Source of the DNA: Nostoc sp. GT001
Lineage (GTDB): Bacteria > Cyanobacteriota > Cyanobacteriia > Cyanobacteriales > Nostocaceae
DNA: 25,275 nt
Direction: 5' to 3'
NCBI RefSeq assembly: GCF_030382115.1
Contig: NZ_JAUDRJ010000003.1
Location: 6,914,121 to 6,939,395 of the forward strand
The notes under the pieces were generated by a model that made no database searches, was not told the origin of the DNA, and was given only the letters and a program-made list of their open reading frames with translations. The position numbers were made by a program, and so were the translations under genes. This document shows, in pieces, positions 1-7,950 of the stretch; within the stretch, counting starts at the first letter, position 1, and each line of letters begins with the position of its first letter.

Positions 1-50
1 TAGGATGACTTTTACGTTAAGTTGACACCAATTACAGATGTATTACCCCA

Positions 51-1793
51 TTATTTCAACTTAAATTCGTCAAACTTCAAGACTTCCGAGTCAGGCTTGC
101 GAGTATCAAAACGATAACTGCTTATCGTACCCGTCCCAGTATCAAAGATACTAAAAACCGTAATATCATTACTCGCAATATAAGGTATCGGCTTTCCATC
201 TTCACCTAACAAAGGGGCAATTGTTGGTACTATCGGTTCTAACCCATTGGGATCGCCAAGCTTAACATAATCCTCTTGATATCCAATTGGCACTTCTCGC
301 TTTCTATCACCCCAAGCAGCACCGTAAGTATTACCTACATTAGATGTTTCCAAAAAGTGCATTCCACTGGAACTAACAAAGCGGTTCCATAAATGGGAAT
401 GCCCATAGAAGACCAATTGCACATTAGCCGCATCTAATAAAGGAATAACATCACGAATGATATAATCTGCGTCTTTGGGATACTCGTAACGCACTGCTTT
501 GATATTGCCACTATCGCGTTTAATTATCTGTACTGGTTCTGTATAAGCAGGAACTATATTATCACCCAAAGTATGGGGCGGATGGTGGAACATCACAACT
601 TTGTATTTTGCTTGTTGAAACTCAGGGCTGTTAAGTTCCGACTCTAGCCAATTATATTGCTTGCTGCCTTTAGCAATTGGCTCATAAATCACCTGTCCAT
701 AACCCCAATTTTCAGGATTATTTAAATCCTTTTCAGCTTCTCGATATCTACCCTTAAACTTTCCATCTAATTTGGGAGTTCGCCACATATTCGTAATGTA
801 AAGTACTACCAAACGCGTATCACCAAAACTAACTGCATAATACCTTTTTCCACCCTCTTTACTTTTTGGTAAAGAGAAAATCTCTTCATAGGTATTAGTA
901 TTAAAAGAATTATCGATTAAAGATTTATCTGGATAAATTTTTTGAGCGACGACACGAGGAATTGTATCATCAAATTCATCATTTAAACTTCCCGTTCTGG
1001 CAAAGCGCCCCATCACCTCATGATTGCCAATGCAAGTAAACATGGGTGCGTGTTGAATTATTTGTCCACCAGTGTAGGTTGTTTTAACACCATCGTGGGT
1101 TATTTCATATTTAGCACGACCTTGTAAGCCAGGAAACAAAGCACCACCAACATTATCATCAAACCATTCTGAGGCGCGATCGCTAACATTGACCAAATCA
1201 CCTACAAACCACACGCCATCAACTCGTCCAACTGTTTCTACCACCTTTTGCAGATTTGCCGCTGTCATCGGCTTTAATTGATGATCTGAGGTCAGTAGAA
1301 TTTTTAGTGGTGTATCTGATTTGGGAGTAGCTGCAAGGCTGAAAACATCACTGTCAACACTTTTGCCATCTTCTTGCACACTCGTGACACGATAGTTAAC
1401 CCGCACACCAGGAGTTAACCCAGTTACCTCAGCCTCATGTCGCCAAATGTCCCGCTGAACGGGTTTTTGATAAACTTGTCCGTCTTGGGTTTGGTTTGCA
1501 ACTCTTGATTGTTGGTCTTCACGTGTGCGACTGAGTTTGGTAGTACTTGCCCTAGCAGTTTGTTTAAGATTTTCGCCGTAGGTTACTGTGTGATTAACAC
1601 CAGCAAATTCAGTAAACCAAACTACTTGCACTGAAGTTGCTGTTGGCAATTGCAAAAAGGGGTCGGTGAGTAGTTGGGGTGCTGATGTCATAATTGTTTG
1701 CCCAAATGAACGCACGCTTACCAGAGTAAAGCATATAACAACCACAAGCATAACTACTGAGAAAATTTTACGGCGGCTTTTGCGTCTGAGCAT
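51..1793 (-). CDS. Exported purple-acid-phosphatase-like metallophosphoesterase
   Basis: A calcineurin-like metallophosphoesterase of about 580 residues, expected to hydrolyse phosphate esters outside the cytoplasm; the substrate is unknown. Residues ~10-30 form a hydrophobic signal or anchor after a basic start (MLRRKSRRK). Residues ~40-155 look like the fibronectin-III-type N-domain of purple acid phosphatases. The metal-ligand motifs come in order: SDHQ (~169-172), GDL (~198-200), GNHE (~256-259), HH (~403-404) and GHSH (~464-467). The reading frame stays open upstream to 1937. I chose the ATG at 1791-1793 because the signal peptide starts there, while the extra 48 residues are encoded by low-complexity repeat DNA. 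An ATG at 1848-1850 is the alternative. The gene is divergent from the Rieske gene. The family is clear; the substrate is not. Confidence 0.85.
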   Translation of the reverse strand: MLRRKSRRKIFSVVMLVVVICFTLVSVRSFGQTIMTSAPQLLTDPFLQLPTATSVQVVWFTEFAGVNHTVTYGENLKQTARASTTKLSRTREDQQSRVANQTQDGQVYQKPVQRDIWRHEAEVTGLTPGVRVNYRVTSVQEDGKSVDSDVFSLAATPKSDTPLKILLTSDHQLKPMTAANLQKVVETVGRVDGVWFVGDLVNVSDRASEWFDDNVGGALFPGLQGRAKYEITHDGVKTTYTGGQIIQHAPMFTCIGNHEVMGRFARTGSLNDEFDDTIPRVVAQKIYPDKSLIDNSFNTNTYEEIFSLPKSKEGGKRYYAVSFGDTRLVVLYITNMWRTPKLDGKFKGRYREAEKDLNNPENWGYGQVIYEPIAKGSKQYNWLESELNSPEFQQAKYKVVMFHHPPHTLGDNIVPAYTEPVQIIKRDSGNIKAVRYEYPKDADYIIRDVIPLLDAANVQLVFYGHSHLWNRFVSSSGMHFLETSNVGNTYGAAWGDRKREVPIGYQEDYVKLGDPNGLEPIVPTIAPLLGEDGKPIPYIASNDITVFSIFDTGTGTISSYRFDTRKPDSEVLKFDEFKLK

Positions 1794-1852
1794 GAGTAAT
1801 ACACCAAATTTTAGGCGGCGTTGCTGAATTAAGGAATAGACTTCTTGCATAA

Positions 1853-1926
1853 GTCGGTAAAAGGGTAAGGGGGAAAGGGGAAAGGAACAATAAAAACCTT
1901 TTCCCTTTAACCTTTCCCCTTTTCCC
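1853..1926. repeat. Low-complexity purine/pyrimidine repeat upstream of the phosphatase
   Basis: Runs such as AAGGGGGAAAGGGGAAAGGA are followed by the near-complementary CCTTTTCCC...CCTTTCCCC. The result is an imperfect foldback typical of cyanobacterial intergenic repeats. It lies inside the upstream extension of the phosphatase reading frame, which argues that the extension is not translated. Confidence 0.55.
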
Positions 1927-1927
1927 G

Positions 1928-1956
1928 CCTCTTGCAAAAATTACTTTTGCAAGAGG
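1928..1956. repeat. 12-bp inverted repeat
   Basis: CCTCTTGCAAAA (1928-1939) pairs perfectly with TTTTGCAAGAGG (1945-1956) around a 5-base loop. There is no U-tract in a useful position for either flanking gene, so it is probably a dispersed palindrome rather than a terminator. Confidence 0.6.
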
Positions 1957-1967
1957 TCTAATGATTC

Positions 1968-2030
1968 TTGTGGGGTGAGCATCCTGTCCGCCCGGAAATA
2001 TAAGGGACGCTCATGTTGCCCATCCCACAA
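1968..2030. repeat. Imperfect inverted repeat in divergent intergenic region
   Basis: TTGTGGGGTGAGCATCCTGTCC at the left is mirrored by GGGACGCTCATGTTGCCCATCCCACAA at the right, with several mismatches. This 63-bp palindrome lies between the divergent phosphatase and Rieske genes. It has the character of a dispersed palindromic unit. Confidence 0.5.
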
Positions 2031-2172
2031 AAATAGTAAAATCATCCCGCAAAAAATGTTTATTTTTTGAATTGGTATAAGTTAACAAAAATTAGAATGC
2101 ATAAATGCTCAAACTTGAAAAACTTTGCCAGAGTAGAAATAAGGGTTTTGACATTTACCTATGTGCAATTAA

Positions 2173-3936
2173 ATGACTCAAATATTTGAAGGTGCGACGA
2201 AAACAGACAATTATATCCGTGTTGCTCAACTTGCAGAAGTTCAGACAGCAGGCAGTTTGTTAGTCCATAAGGAAAAGCATACGATTGCTTTGTTTTACTC
2301 AAATAATACAGTTTACGCAATTGATAACCGTTGTCCTCACATGGGCTTTCCCTTACAAGGAAGCACTTGCAAAGATGGTATTGTTACCTGTCCTTGGCAT
2401 TATGCCCGCTTTGACCTTGCTAGTGGTGGAACCTTTGACTCGTGGGCAGATGATGTTCCTTGTTTCCCGGTAGAAATCCGTGATGGTGAAGTTTGGGTAA
2501 ATTTAGCACCACCAGTTAATCCTCATGCTCACCACCGCCAACGTCTGCAAGACGGTTTAGAGCAAAATATTTCTTTAGTGATTGCAAAATCAACGCTGGC
2601 ACTTTTAGATATAGGAGTGAACCCGACAGAACCATTTCTCATGGGGCTAGAATTTGGCACTCGTTATAACAAAGCGGGTTGGAGTAAAGGTTTGACTATC
2701 CACACCTGTATGATGAATCTACTACCTTATCTCGATGTAGAAGACAAACCTCGTGCTTTATTCCACGGGCTATCGGCAGTAGCTAATGATAGTGCGGGGG
2801 CACCACCAGAGTTTGTCGTTCACCCATTACCCAACTCGAAAGTAGATTTTGCGACTCTCAAAAGCTGGTTTCGCCAATTTATTCAAGTACGGGATGCGGA
2901 AGCGGCTCAAAGATGTTTAGTATCTGCTGTTCGTTCGGGAGCTAATTCAAAGCAAATAGCAGATATGTTGTTCTGTGCTGCCACGGATCGGCGCTATCTT
3001 GATATTGGGCATACGCTTGATTTTATCAATAAAGCATTAGAAGCCCTTGATACTATAAATTGGCAAGCAGCAGAATCAATTCTGGCTAGCCTAGTTTCGG
3101 GTTTAGCCAATGCTTCTCGGATGGAAGAATCCAACTCCTGGCGCTACCCTGTAGATTTGGTGGCAATATTAGAGGCGGCTTTTGAGCAATTACCAACTGT
3201 ATTAAGTGTGGGAAAATCTCAACAAGGAAGTTGGTCACAACCAGAGGAACTAATACCAATTTTATTAGGTGAAGACCCACAAGCGATCGCAGACTCACTA
3301 TTGAATGCACTGAAAGCAGGTTGTACTGAAGAACAATTAGCTGGCGTAGTTACTTATACAGCAGCATTACGAGTAGCTCGTTTCCACACTAATAATGACT
3401 TTGGAGATTGGAATTCAGCCCACCATCCATTCACGTTTGCAAATGCCGTACATCAAGCTTTACAAAGAGTACCAACAGTCGAACTACTCAGAGGTGTGTT
3501 TGATGCGGCGATGAGTGTATATTTAAATCGTTTTTTGAATGTTCCACCAGCACGCCTGCCAGAACCCAAAGACATCGGGGAAAATCCCGAACAATTACTC
3601 CAGCAGCTACCGGATTTATTAAACCGTCAGCAGCAAGTAAACCAGACAGGGCAATTAGTTGCTAATTATTTATACAGTGGTGGTAGTGCTGAAAGACTGA
3701 TGGCAAAACTGGGGAAATTGATGCTGCGAGAAAACCGTGATTTTCATGTCATTCAAGAAATAGAAGCCGCTTTTCGTCAGTATTCTTTGCTCGGTCAAAC
3801 TTCGGCTGGAATTCATATACTAGTGGCTGCATCTCGATATTTAGCCGCTCATTCTCCGACAATGCGATCTCAAGGACAAACTTATCAAATTGCGGAACGT
3901 TTACATCAGGGCGCTCGCTTATTTGAAGAATCGTGA
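2173..3936 (+). CDS. Rieske [2Fe-2S] protein with large unassigned C-terminal region
   Basis: A 587-residue protein. Residues ~15-110 are a Rieske ferredoxin domain with C54-P-H56 and C73-P-W-H76 separated by 16 residues, the spacing used to bind a [2Fe-2S] cluster through two Cys and two His. The CPHMGFPL and CPWHYARFDL signatures resemble the ferredoxin components and oxygenase Rieske domains rather than cytochrome b6f PetC, which carries extra disulphide cysteines. Residues ~120-587 are rich in predicted helices and contain several His (for example HTCMMN near 177 and RFHTNNDFGDW around 398). I cannot assign this part to a named family. There is no signal peptide, so the protein is probably cytoplasmic. 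ATG 2173 is the only start that leaves the Rieske domain complete; no good Shine-Dalgarno is visible. It may be an oxidoreductase or an electron-transfer partner; the function is unknown. Confidence 0.8.
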   Translation: MTQIFEGATKTDNYIRVAQLAEVQTAGSLLVHKEKHTIALFYSNNTVYAIDNRCPHMGFPLQGSTCKDGIVTCPWHYARFDLASGGTFDSWADDVPCFPVEIRDGEVWVNLAPPVNPHAHHRQRLQDGLEQNISLVIAKSTLALLDIGVNPTEPFLMGLEFGTRYNKAGWSKGLTIHTCMMNLLPYLDVEDKPRALFHGLSAVANDSAGAPPEFVVHPLPNSKVDFATLKSWFRQFIQVRDAEAAQRCLVSAVRSGANSKQIADMLFCAATDRRYLDIGHTLDFINKALEALDTINWQAAESILASLVSGLANASRMEESNSWRYPVDLVAILEAAFEQLPTVLSVGKSQQGSWSQPEELIPILLGEDPQAIADSLLNALKAGCTEEQLAGVVTYTAALRVARFHTNNDFGDWNSAHHPFTFANAVHQALQRVPTVELLRGVFDAAMSVYLNRFLNVPPARLPEPKDIGENPEQLLQQLPDLLNRQQQVNQTGQLVANYLYSGGSAERLMAKLGKLMLRENRDFHVIQEIEAAFRQYSLLGQTSAGIHILVAASRYLAAHSPTMRSQGQTYQIAERLHQGARLFEES

Positions 3937-4015
3937 CCTAAGCATTACACTTTTAAGACGGGATAAATCGCGTCTCTACATGAGGGTTTTGTTACTCATT
4001 CTGAACTGTATTAGG

Positions 4016-4071
4016 ATGGGTTAGCGATAGCGTAACCCATGCAGATGTTGGGTTTCATGCCTCAACCCAAC
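4016..4071. repeat. Two adjacent dispersed palindromes
   Basis: The first, 4016-4040, is a hairpin with ATGGGTTA and TAACCCAT ends. The second, 4047-4071, pairs GTTGGGTT with AACCCAAC. They lie in the convergent gap between the Rieske gene and rplL. No U-tract follows, so a terminator role is not supported, although strong hairpins at this position could stabilise 3' ends. Confidence 0.55.
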
Positions 4072-4152
4072 CTACATATGTCTTATATGTTAATTAGTCC
4101 CGCCTACTTACTTAATAGTATTTTTATATGCAACAGAAAACTTTGCGGTTCT

Positions 4153-4184
4153 AGAAAAAAAGGAGCCTAACTTAGGCTCCTTAA
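4153..4184 (-). terminator. Intrinsic terminator of the ribosomal-protein block
   Basis: AAGGAGCCTAA (4160-4170) and TTAGGCTCCTT (4172-4182) are perfect complements. Read on the minus strand, the hairpin ends in a run of T (4161 down to 4155). It lies about 30 bases past the rplL stop. The plus strand also has an A/T-rich flank, so it may work in both directions for the convergent Rieske gene. Confidence 0.85.
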
Positions 4185-4209
4185 TAAAAAAGTGGTAAAA
4201 GAATTGTGA

Positions 4210-4602
4210 CTACTTAACAGTCACCTTACCGCCAGCTTCTTCGATCCGCTTCTTAGCATCTTCAGCGGCATCCTTAGCAACACCTTCTTTAACTGCCTTG
4301 GGTGCAGCTTCCACCAAGTCTTTAGCTTCTTTCAGACCCAAACCGATCAATTCCCGGACAATCTTCAGCACGGCAATCTTCTTATCAGCTGGAACTGATT
4401 CGAGAATCACTTCAAACTCGGTTTGCTCAACAGCTTCTTCAGCAGGAGCAGCACCACCAGCACCAGGCATCATCATCATGCCACCAACAGGTGCAGCAGC
4501 ACTTACACCAAAAGCTTCTTCAATTTGCTTGACTAACTCAGAAGCTTCCAGCAAAGAAAGAGTTTTTAGTTGTTCTAAAATTTGATCGGTTGCAGCAGAC
4601 AT
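4210..4602 (-). CDS. rplL: 50S ribosomal protein L7/L12
   Basis: A 130-residue protein that forms the flexible stalk dimers on the large subunit, recruiting and stimulating translational GTPases. The N-terminal helical dimerisation part (~1-35, [20 protein letters not shown]) binds L10. A hinge rich in Ala, Gly, Pro and Met (~36-60, including [11 protein letters not shown]) follows. The C-terminal factor-binding domain contains [20 protein letters not shown] and ends in GGKVTVK. The length is normal. GGAG lies upstream of the ATG. It is the last gene of the block, 93 bases after rplJ, with the terminator just beyond. The rplJ-rplL gap carries a decayed tandem sequence of the TTGACT type. Confidence 0.97.
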   Translation of the reverse strand: MSAATDQILEQLKTLSLLEASELVKQIEEAFGVSAAAPVGGMMMMPGAGGAAPAEEAVEQTEFEVILESVPADKKIAVLKIVRELIGLGLKEAKDLVEAAPKAVKEGVAKDAAEDAKKRIEEAGGKVTVK

Positions 4603-4695
4603 TGATATAACTCCTGTAATTTTGATTATTTATTTGTCATGGGTCATTAGTCTTTGACTATAGACTGTTGACTTTTGACTGATGAACCACGAAGT

Positions 4696-5310
4696 CTATT
4701 CAGCAGCAGTTTCAGTGCTACTATCACCTTCAGCAGTGCTTTCGGTGCTGCTATCTTGGACAGCAACGGTTTCGGTGCTACCACCACTTTGCTCTTGGTC
4801 GGCCACAGCCTGCAAAGCGCGAGCCAGCGAACCAGGAACTTCGTTGATACCCACAGCAATCTTGGTAGCCAAAGCGTTGATAGCCCCAGCAATTTGTGCA
4901 ATGAGTTGTTCCTTAGATGGCAAGTCTCCTAGTACCTTGACATCAGGTTCTTTGAGTAGGCGACCTTCCAGTACACCACCGCGAAGTTCTGTCTTCTTGG
5001 TGACTTTTTGGAATTCTTGGTATGCCTTAATTGCCGATGAAAAATCTTCTTTTACCAGCAAAAAGGCGGAAGAACCATTGAGCAATTCCGACATAGGTTG
5101 CCATTTTTCATCATCTTTAATGGCAATGCCCATTAGGGTGTTCTTCGTAACCTTACAAACAGTACCAGTGGGACGCAGCCGCCGCCGTAAATCGCTAATT
5201 TCAGCAACAGTTAGTCCCTGATACTCTATTACCAGTGCCAGAGTTGACTCACTCAAAGTTTCTTTGAGGTCAGCTACTATTTCTTTTTTATTTTCTAGTG
5301 TTCTACCCAT
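4696..5310 (-). CDS. rplJ: 50S ribosomal protein L10
   Basis: A 204-residue stalk-base protein that anchors L7/L12 dimers to 23S rRNA and represses its own operon by binding the leader. It opens with the usual [19 protein letters not shown]. The core includes [20 protein letters not shown] and [12 protein letters not shown]. The C-terminal helix that would bind L12 (~160-180) is followed by a Ser/Thr/Glu-rich tail of about 30 residues ([15 protein letters not shown]...), longer than in E. coli L10 (165 residues) but a kind of extension that cyanobacterial L10 proteins can have. The start is fixed by the strong Shine-Dalgarno AAGGAGGTGA (5318-5327 on the complement). The adjacent leader is annotated separately. 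Confidence 0.96.
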   Translation of the reverse strand: MGRTLENKKEIVADLKETLSESTLALVIEYQGLTVAEISDLRRRLRPTGTVCKVTKNTLMGIAIKDDEKWQPMSELLNGSSAFLLVKEDFSSAIKAYQEFQKVTKKTELRGGVLEGRLLKEPDVKVLGDLPSKEQLIAQIAGAINALATKIAVGINEVPGSLARALQAVADQEQSGGSTETVAVQDSSTESTAEGDSSTETAAE

Positions 5311-5317
5311 TCCAATC

Positions 5318-5327
5318 TCACCTCCTT
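5318..5327 (-). promoter_or_regulatory. Strong Shine-Dalgarno of rplJ
   Basis: AAGGAGGTGA on the minus strand is the most complete anti-16S match in the window. It ends seven bases before the rplJ ATG and lies just past the leader hairpin, where L10-dependent structure could control access to it. Confidence 0.8.
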
Positions 5328-5384
5328 AAAACAATCGGGGAAGTGCCCTAGTTGTGTGTTTCTTCTCAACCTGAACCCAAACAA

Positions 5385-5530
5385 CAAACCCCAGCTAAGT
5401 TAGCCGGGGTTGAGTAGTAAGACTCGTGATGCCATAGTTATCACACCTTTATGGGTGGTAATTCTGACAATTAGAGTTTTAACCTCGGCAGGATATTAAG
5501 TTATTAGCACCTGCTGTCTCCGGCTTTGCC
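5385..5530 (-). ncRNA. Ribosomal protein L10 leader (cis-regulatory)
   Basis: The minus-strand RNA upstream of rplJ carries the conserved L10-leader core at about 5483-5522. It reads CAGCAGGTGC, then AATAACTTAAT, then ATCCTGCCGAGG; CAGG pairs with CCTG around the internal loop that L10 recognises. A second small stem (GTGAT/ATCAC) and a terminator-like hairpin at 5387-5411 follow. In known bacteria the L10(L12)4 complex binds this element and lowers rplJL expression, which fits its place directly before rplJ. The identification is by eye from the core motif and position; the outer boundaries are approximate. Confidence 0.85.
5387..5411 (-). promoter_or_regulatory. Attenuator-like hairpin at the end of the L10 leader
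   Basis: On the minus strand AACCCC-G-GCTAA pairs with TTAGC-T-GGGGTT. It makes a 12-pair stem with one G-U pair and a single-base formal loop, followed by TGTTGTTT. On the plus strand the same position would be an A-C mismatch, so the structure is complete only in the rplJ-sense RNA. The U-tract is weak, which suggests attenuation or 3'-end stalling rather than full termination. Confidence 0.6.
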
Positions 5531-5540
5531 TATTTAATTT

Positions 5541-5606
5541 AAAGTTAGGAGTGAGTAGTTAGGAGTTAGAAGTTTTATTCTTAACTTCTAACTTATAACT
5601 CATAAC
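5541..5606. repeat. Degenerate heptamer repeat with internal hairpin, rplA-rplJ gap
   Basis: Copies of TTAGGAG-like units (AGTTAGGAGT, AGTTAGGAGTTAGAAGTT) face their complement (AACTTCTAACTTATAACTCATAACTC). An 11-bp perfect stem forms between 5564-5574 and 5583-5593. It is a short tandemly repeated repetitive sequence placed between rplA and the L10 leader. Confidence 0.65.
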
Positions 5607-5611
5607 TCTTA

Positions 5612-6325
5612 TTAACTTGCTTGGCTCAGTTTCAAATCTCGTAGGGCACTGATATCAACTTTAATTGATGGCCCCATAGTGGCTGACACATAAAATGTGC
5701 GCCAATAACGACCTTTAGCTCCTGAAGGACGGTTACGGTCAATCGTCTCCTGCAATGCCTTCAGGTTGACTAACAAATCTTCAGGCGAGAAGGTTGTCTT
5801 ACCAAACATAACATGGACAATACCAGTTCGATCGGCCCGGAATTCTAATTTACCTGCTTTGAATTCTGCGATCGCACCTGCTAAGTCAAATGTTACGGTT
5901 CCACCCTTGGGCGACGGCATCAAACCACGCGGCCCAAGCAACTTACCCAGCTTTGCCACCTGTGGCATCACATCGGGTGTGGCAATCAGCTTGTCAAAAT
6001 CCATTCTACCTTTTTGGATTTCGTCAATCAGTTCTTCTGACCCAACTAAATCAGCACCAGCGCTGCTGGCTTCGTTTACCTTTTCGCCTCTGGCAATCAC
6101 TGCCACGCGGACGATTTGTCCTGTACCTTTGGGTAGTGCTACCGTTGTCCGCAACTGTTGGTCTGTATACTTGGGGTCAATTCCCAACCGGATATGCGCT
6201 TCCGCAGCTTCGGTAAATTTAGCTGTTGCTGTGTCTTTAAGAAGGGCTAAAGCCTCTAGGGGATGATAGTCCTTATCTTCTACTTTTGCTTGCAGACCCT
6301 GCAAACGACGCGATATTTTTGGCAT
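5612..6325 (-). CDS. rplA: 50S ribosomal protein L1
   Basis: A 237-residue protein of the mobile L1 stalk, which binds 23S rRNA and helps release the E-site tRNA; in many bacteria it also represses its own mRNA. It has the typical N-terminal [15 protein letters not shown], the family signature around [21 protein letters not shown] and the tail block [21 protein letters not shown]. The length is normal. AGGAG lies six bases before the ATG. It follows rplK after 123 bases filled partly by a degenerate heptamer repeat. Confidence 0.97.
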   Translation of the reverse strand: MPKISRRLQGLQAKVEDKDYHPLEALALLKDTATAKFTEAAEAHIRLGIDPKYTDQQLRTTVALPKGTGQIVRVAVIARGEKVNEASSAGADLVGSEELIDEIQKGRMDFDKLIATPDVMPQVAKLGKLLGPRGLMPSPKGGTVTFDLAGAIAEFKAGKLEFRADRTGIVHVMFGKTTFSPEDLLVNLKALQETIDRNRPSGAKGRYWRTFYVSATMGPSIKVDISALRDLKLSQAS

Positions 6326-6384
6326 TTTTTCTCCTGGGGTAATTCCGAAGCCTAGCCTCTCCCCCGATAAAATTTTGGATTTTA

Positions 6385-6446
6385 GATTAGGAAGTTAGGA
6401 ATGAGGAGTTACTAATTTAAAACTCATAACTCATAACTCATAACTT
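6385..6446. repeat. Degenerate heptamer repeat, rplK-rplA gap
   Basis: TTAGGAAGTTAGGAATGAGGAGTT is followed by three tandem ACTCATA units. The two halves are partly complementary, as in the rplA-rplJ gap, so the transcribed spacer may fold. It is the same repeat family as at 11476 and 24128 but more decayed. Confidence 0.6.
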
Positions 6447-6448
6447 TC

Positions 6449-6874
6449 TTAGTCTGTGACTGTTACACCCATATTTTTAGCCGTTCCTGCCACAATCTTC
6501 ATTGCCGCTTCGATATCATTGGCATTGAGGTCGGGGAGTTTGGTTTGGGCTATCTCTTGCAATTGTGCTTTGGTTATTGACCCAACCTTCTTTTTGTTGG
6601 GTTCATTTGAGCCTTTTTCAACTTTCGCCGCCTTCCGAATCAGTACTGATGCGGGTGGGGTTTTGAGTACGAATGTAAAACTCCGGTCTTCAAAAACCGA
6701 AATTTCTACAGGTATCACCATTCCAGCTTGGTCTGCTGTTTTGGCGTTGTACTCTTTACAAAACATCATGATGTTGACACCATGTTGACCCAATGCGGGA
6801 CCAACTGGCGGTGCTGGGTTGGCTTTTCCAGCATTCAGGGCCAGTTTAATGACCGCCACTACTTTCTTCGCCAT
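6449..6874 (-). CDS. rplK: 50S ribosomal protein L11
   Basis: A 141-residue protein of the GTPase-associated centre, which binds 23S rRNA and is needed for stringent-response sensing. The N-domain begins [20 protein letters not shown] followed by [15 protein letters not shown]. The C-terminal rRNA-binding domain includes [15 protein letters not shown] and ends [12 protein letters not shown]. The ATG lies six bases after the nusG stop, so the two genes are translated from one message. The length is exactly as expected. Confidence 0.97.
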   Translation of the reverse strand: MAKKVVAVIKLALNAGKANPAPPVGPALGQHGVNIMMFCKEYNAKTADQAGMVIPVEISVFEDRSFTFVLKTPPASVLIRKAAKVEKGSNEPNKKKVGSITKAQLQEIAQTKLPDLNANDIEAAMKIVAGTAKNMGVTVTD

Positions 6875-6880
6875 TTGTAT

Positions 6881-7531
6881 TTAACTCTGTTTCTCTACCT
6901 GATTAAATTCCAATTCTACTGGTGTATCCCTGCCGAAAATTGAGAGCAAGGCTTTAAGTTTACTCCGTTCTGGAGAGACTTCAATCACCTCGCCTTCAAA
7001 GTCTTTAAATGGACCAGAAAGCACCATTATCTTATCACCAGTAGCCATGTCAATTTTGACAACAGCTTCTTGTTCGCTGGTTTGTTTGAATATACGTTCA
7101 ACTTCTGAAGAACTCAGTGGTATGGGGTTGACATGACCGCGACCCTTGCTGCTACCACGTTTTTGTTCTGAACCGACAAAGTTAATTACATGAGAGGTGT
7201 TGCGTACCACCTGCCAAGTATCATCATCCATCATCATCCGCACTAGCACATAACCAGGGAAAACTTTTTCTTCTGTATGCTGGCGACTGCCATCTTTACG
7301 GATTTTCACCGCTGGCGTCTGCGGAATTTCTACCTGGATAATTTTGTCAGCTACATCAAAAGTTTGAATGCGTTGCTCTAAGTTAGTCTTTACACGCTTT
7401 TCACAGCCTGAAGCTACTTGTACTGCATACCAGCGTGCTTCTTTTGACGCTGCTTCTGCTGCTTCTGCTGCTTCTGCTGTTTCTTCTGACTGCAACATTG
7501 AGTTGCGTGGTTCATCCGTTGCAAAACTCAT
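6881..7531 (-). CDS. nusG: Transcription termination/antitermination protein NusG
   Basis: A 216-residue transcription elongation factor that bridges RNA polymerase and Rho or ribosomal S10. After an acidic, Ala/Glu-rich N-terminal tail (~10-28) the NGN domain starts at ARWYAVQVASGCEKRVKTNL and includes PGYVLVRMMMDDDTWQVVR. The C-terminal KOW domain contains GDKIMVLSGPFKDFEGEVIEV. The frame is open for 41 codons more, but the ATG at 7529-7531 is preferred. It overlaps the secE stop by one base (TAATG), the usual translational coupling, and the upstream extension merely shadows secE. Confidence 0.95.
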   Translation of the reverse strand: MSFATDEPRNSMLQSEETAEAAEAAEAASKEARWYAVQVASGCEKRVKTNLEQRIQTFDVADKIIQVEIPQTPAVKIRKDGSRQHTEEKVFPGYVLVRMMMDDDTWQVVRNTSHVINFVGSEQKRGSSKGRGHVNPIPLSSSEVERIFKQTSEQEAVVKIDMATGDKIMVLSGPFKDFEGEVIEVSPERSKLKALLSIFGRDTPVELEFNQVEKQS

Positions 7532-7752
7532 TAGAACACCTGTTTTGCTGCCCAAGCAAACAATCCATCGACCAAGTATATCAAAGATGCGGAGAGTGCC
7601 ACCATTAACAACACAGCGGCGGATTCGCTCACTATCTGTTTCCGACTGGGCCAAACTACTTTTTCAAGTTCTTCTTTGGTTCCCTGTATGAAGTTGCCAA
7701 AGCTAAACCCATTTGTGGTTTCTGGCAATTCTGCTTCACTTTTTTTGGCCAC
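7531..7752 (-). CDS. secE: Preprotein translocase subunit SecE
   Basis: A 73-residue single-span SecE of the short type found in cyanobacteria. The cytoplasmic amphipathic segment is FIQGTKEELEKVVWPSRKQI, with the conserved WPSR motif at ~44-47. It is followed by a membrane helix (~51-70, ESAAVLLMVALSASLIYLVD). It joins SecY and SecG in the translocon. It overlaps nusG by one base; the secE-nusG pairing is nearly universal in bacteria. Confidence 0.95.
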   Translation of the reverse strand: MAKKSEAELPETTNGFSFGNFIQGTKEELEKVVWPSRKQIVSESAAVLLMVALSASLIYLVDGLFAWAAKQVF

Positions 7753-7876
7753 GACCGTTTATCCCCCGTTTCTTATACTAGATCCTGTTTAATTGTCATC
7801 TAGGTTTTGCAGTTTCGACTTTATTTCACTTACTGGAAGTACTGGAAGCAAAACAACTGCAAATACAATAAGTTTA

Positions 7877-7929
7877 CCCGAAATTATTAGCGCTAACTGC
7901 TATGTTAGCAGTTGCGTAATTATTTCGGG
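7877..7929. promoter_or_regulatory. Long imperfect hairpin between trnW and secE
   Basis: CCCGAAAT...GCTAACTGCTA faces TGTTAGCAGTT...ATTTCGGG, giving a long stem with small bulges. On the plus strand it is followed by CTTTGGTTTTTT, so it looks like a terminator facing away from the known transcription. On the minus strand no U-tract follows, so it would act in the trnW-secE spacer as an RNA structure or processing site. The role is not settled. Confidence 0.45.
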
Positions 7930-7950
7930 CTTTGGTTTTTTGCTCTTGAG

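Noticed and set aside
1794..1937. 48-residue N-terminal extension of the metallophosphoesterase
   Set aside because: It is encoded by low-complexity foldback DNA and would bury the signal peptide; the ATG at 1791-1793 fits better.
2148..2176. TTGACA near 2149 as a -35 box for the Rieske gene
   Set aside because: A normal 17-base spacer would put the -10 on top of the start codon.
4682..5221. 179-codon open frame on the plus strand over rplJ
   Set aside because: It lies antisense to a clear ribosomal protein gene and is Ser/Pro/Thr-rich, as expected for a shadow frame.
5766..6266. 166-codon plus-strand frame over rplA
   Set aside because: Antisense shadow of L1; no start context and no recognisable protein features.
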